This document shows, piece by piece, positions 13,988-15,905 of a stretch of 15,905 nucleotides of DNA. Where the stretch lies: positions 21,698-37,602 of the forward strand of contig DBVN01000038.1 of assembly GCA_002308515.1 (NCBI GenBank), read 5' to 3'. Made by a program: the position numbers and the translations under genes. Every line of letters starts with the position of its first letter. Position 1 is the stretch's first letter. Source of the stretch: Verrucomicrobia bacterium UBA1263 (lineage in GTDB: Bacteria; Verrucomicrobiota; Verrucomicrobiia; Limisphaerales; UBA1412). The notes below the pieces were generated by a model. It was not told the origin of the DNA. It ran no database searches and saw only the letters and a list, made by a program, of their open reading frames with translations.

Positions 13988-15370
13988 TTATTTATAGATC
14001 ACGTGGATCGCCTGCTTGAGACTGTCTTCCACGGCCTCGAAAAATCCTTCGCTGACACTGGGATGCGGATAGATAGAACGCAGGATGTCGCCACGTTTGG
14101 CCTTCATCGCCACCAAAGTGGTAAACCCGCCTATCATCTCCGGGGCTTCCGCGGCCACAAGTTCCACACCCAGAAGCTGTTCAGTTCCCTTTTCAAAGAT
14201 CACTTTCACATAACCGCGCTCTTCTCCGGCGATCAGTGATTTTCCGTTGCCTCCCAGATTGAATTTGCCTGTTTCGACCTCGCGACCGGCGGATTGTGCT
14301 TCTTCCTCGCTCAAACCGACACGCGCGACCGGCGGATTGGTATAAACACAGCTCGGCACACAGGTCAAATCGGTATGGCTTGGTTTCCCGGCCAGCTTGT
14401 CCACCACACTGACCGCCCTGGCTGTCGCATAGTGAGCCAGCTGGATACTGCCCCTCACGCAGTCCCCAACCGCGTAGATATCTGTTTTTTTCGTCTGACC
14501 GTCCGCGTTGGTCAGGATGCCGCGGTCGAATTCCGCGCCGCACAACTCCAGTCCTTCGATCTTGCGGGGCGCGCGTCCCACGCAGACGATCACCAAATCG
14601 GCGGAAACCGTGTTTTCCTTTTCTTTCTCGGTATAGACCACACCTATACCCTGCTCCTGCTGAACGAGTTTCTTCACATTAGCCCCGGCTGTGACCTTCA
14701 CACCTCCGCGTCTCAGAGCCAGTCCGATATACTTGGTCACATCGGGCGAGAAGGGAGACAATATCCGCGGAAGTCCTTCCAGGATAGTCACCTGACTGCC
14801 AATCTCACTGAAGAACGTAGCCAGTTCCACACCGATCACGCCACCGCCAATGACCACCACTTTTCCATAATCGCCAAAGCGATGCGCCAGAACGTCATCC
14901 GATGTCTTGGCCAGTTCGATCCCCTCAATGGAACGAGGCACCACCGGAGCCGCGCCCAGCGCCAGCAGTATCTTTTGTCCTTGAAGTGTCTCGCCGGTAG
15001 AAAGTTTCAATGTTTTTTCGCCGGTGAAAGCCGCTGTCGCATTGTAATAGCTCACTTTGTTGGACTGGATCAGCATCCCGATGCCTTTATTCAGTTTGTC
15101 CACCAGCTGATCTTTACGCCCAACTACTTCATCTAAAAAGAATTGAACATCGCCCTTCACGCCAAAAGCTCCGGAACGGACCCGCGCGAACAGTCGCGAG
15201 GATTCCAAGAGCGCCTTGGTCGGGATGCACCCGCGGTTCAGACAGGCTCCGCCCAGTTTATCCGCTTCCACCAAAGCGACATCCATTCCGTGACGCGCCG
15301 CGCGGATAGCCGCCGCGTATCCAGCCGGGCCACCGCCCACAATAATCAATTCTTTTTGAATCACTTCCAT
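13988..15370 (-). CDS. lpdA: Dihydrolipoyl dehydrogenase (L protein of glycine cleavage)
   Basis: A 460-residue FAD/NAD disulfide oxidoreductase that reoxidises the dihydrolipoyl arm of GcvH with NAD+. N-terminal FAD motif VGGGPAGYAAAIRAA (11-25), redox-active GGACLNRGCIPTK (Cys43 and Cys48), NAD-binding VVIGGGVIGVELATFF in the middle, the second FAD contact DIYAVGDC, and the C-terminal catalytic HPSVSE (His436, Glu441). Full length for the family. The ATG at 15370 is preferred because it lies just before the FAD motif; a GTG at 15409 would add 13 unlikely residues, and neither has a clear ribosome-binding site. Its location 94 bp upstream of gcvT points to glycine cleavage, though the enzyme could also serve 2-oxoacid dehydrogenases. 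Confidence 0.95.
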   Translation of the reverse strand: MEVIQKELIIVGGGPAGYAAAIRAARHGMDVALVEADKLGGACLNRGCIPTKALLESSRLFARVRSGAFGVKGDVQFFLDEVVGRKDQLVDKLNKGIGMLIQSNKVSYYNATAAFTGEKTLKLSTGETLQGQKILLALGAAPVVPRSIEGIELAKTSDDVLAHRFGDYGKVVVIGGGVIGVELATFFSEIGSQVTILEGLPRILSPFSPDVTKYIGLALRRGGVKVTAGANVKKLVQQEQGIGVVYTEKEKENTVSADLVIVCVGRAPRKIEGLELCGAEFDRGILTNADGQTKKTDIYAVGDCVRGSIQLAHYATARAVSVVDKLAGKPSHTDLTCVPSCVYTNPPVARVGLSEEEAQSAGREVETGKFNLGGNGKSLIAGEERGYVKVIFEKGTEQLLGVELVAAEAPEMIGGFTTLVAMKAKRGDILRSIYPHPSVSEGFFEAVEDSLKQAIHVIYK

Positions 15371-15481
15371 ATTGAAAAATCTGTTTTGGGAGCGGCATCC
15401 GTCCGACACCGCCGTTTCCTTCCCGATTCTAAACGGAAACCGTCCCGCCTGACAGCAGGAAAGCGTTTTTGATGAAAATTC

Positions 15482-15905
15482 TCAGTCGGGCAGTGTCACC
15501 AGTTCATATTCACGGCTGCCCAGGCCGATCTTTTCGGCGTAGGTGATTTGGGCATGACCACGGAATTTTTTCCCCAGCCGTTTCACCGCTTCATAGCAGG
15601 CTTCGTCAATGGCCACCGGATCGGTCGAGGCGAACACGCCAATGTCCGGCAGAAAGGCTTTCTGGGGTGTGGATTCGCAGTCGCAGTGTTTGGTGATGTT
15701 CAAGGCAAAATTCAGATAGATATTGCGCTTGCCCTTCTGAGCGGCCAGAGCGTACTCCGCCAGCCGTTCCGGGAATGCCCGCAAGGTGATCAGTGCTTTC
15801 AGGATGCCCCGCACAGTCATGACCGACACTGCCTTATGCGGACAGACCGAGTAGCAGGCACCGCAGCCCACGCACTTGCTGTCGTCTATAAAGGAGCGGC
15901 TGCCG
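15482..15905 (-). CDS. DUF362 iron-sulfur protein, partial (N-terminus off the right edge)
   Basis: The last 140 or so residues of a larger protein; the frame stays open to base 15905. A ferredoxin-like cluster motif C-V-G-C-G-A-C-Y-S-V-C-P lies at the start of the visible part. It is followed by a C-terminal segment with YLNFALNITKHCDCES, LPDIGVFASTDPVAIDEACYEAV and a closing GLGSREYELV, which matches the end of DUF362 family proteins. These are Fe-S proteins of unsettled function, often described as 4Fe-4S ferredoxin-like. It lies 111 bp upstream of lpdA on the same strand; no convincing promoter or terminator is visible in the gap (15371-15481). Confidence 0.85.
   Translation of the reverse strand, partial: GSRSFIDDSKCVGCGACYSVCPHKAVSVMTVRGILKALITLRAFPERLAEYALAAQKGKRNIYLNFALNITKHCDCESTPQKAFLPDIGVFASTDPVAIDEACYEAVKRLGKKFRGHAQITYAEKIGLGSREYELVTLPD

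Noticed and set aside
15412..15436. CCGTTT/AAACGG inverted repeat upstream of lpdA
   Set aside because: Six-base arms over 13 bases of spacer are expected by chance, and no T-run or matched promoter supports a role.

Overview
The window looks like a piece of a Gram-negative-type bacterial chromosome with a fairly GC-rich core and one AT-rich accessory block. A Rhs/YD-repeat protein with its own Sec-type signal, a HpnA-like epimerase, a DUF4126 membrane protein and a split P-protein glycine cleavage system would fit a PVC-group bacterium (for example Lentisphaerota or a relative). That placement is an inference from gene flavour only, and no marker gene is present to settle it.

Region 1 (1-2782, all minus strand) holds the 5' part of a DUF4126 membrane protein, an hpnA-type NAD-dependent sugar epimerase/reductase, and a polyprenyl-phosphate sugar-1-phosphate transferase that starts surface-polysaccharide assembly. 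Transcription runs from the transferase through the epimerase towards the DUF4126 gene.

Region 2 (about 2783-9600, plus strand) is an AT-rich polymorphic-toxin locus. A 1326-residue secreted Rhs protein ends in the canonical DPSGL motif followed by an unrecognised 150-residue C-terminal domain. It is followed at once by a five-helix membrane protein, the likely immunity protein. Next comes a displaced second module. It repeats 175 codons of the Rhs core at an exact 1604-bp offset (150 of 175 residues identical by hand count) and then switches to an unrelated 161-residue C-terminal domain, followed 4 nt later by a one-helix membrane protein. A third small soluble gene closes the block and may be a leftover immunity gene. 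A hairpin usable in both directions separates the block from the convergent gcv genes. The layout is that of a main rhs gene plus an orphan rhs-CT/immunity cassette available for tip switching by recombination.

Region 3 (9612-15370, minus strand) is a complete glycine cleavage set in transcription order lpd, gcvT, gcvH, gcvPA, gcvPB, that is L, T, H and both halves of a split P protein. A good sigma70-like promoter and a small hairpin next to the ribosome-binding site precede gcvT, and a terminator-like hairpin sits between gcvH and gcvPA. gcvPA and gcvPB overlap by one base with a strong ribosome-binding site.

Region 4 (15482-15905, minus strand) is the C-terminal part of a DUF362 iron-sulfur protein that runs off the right edge. 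No rRNA, tRNA, CRISPR array, transposase or riboswitch was recognised.
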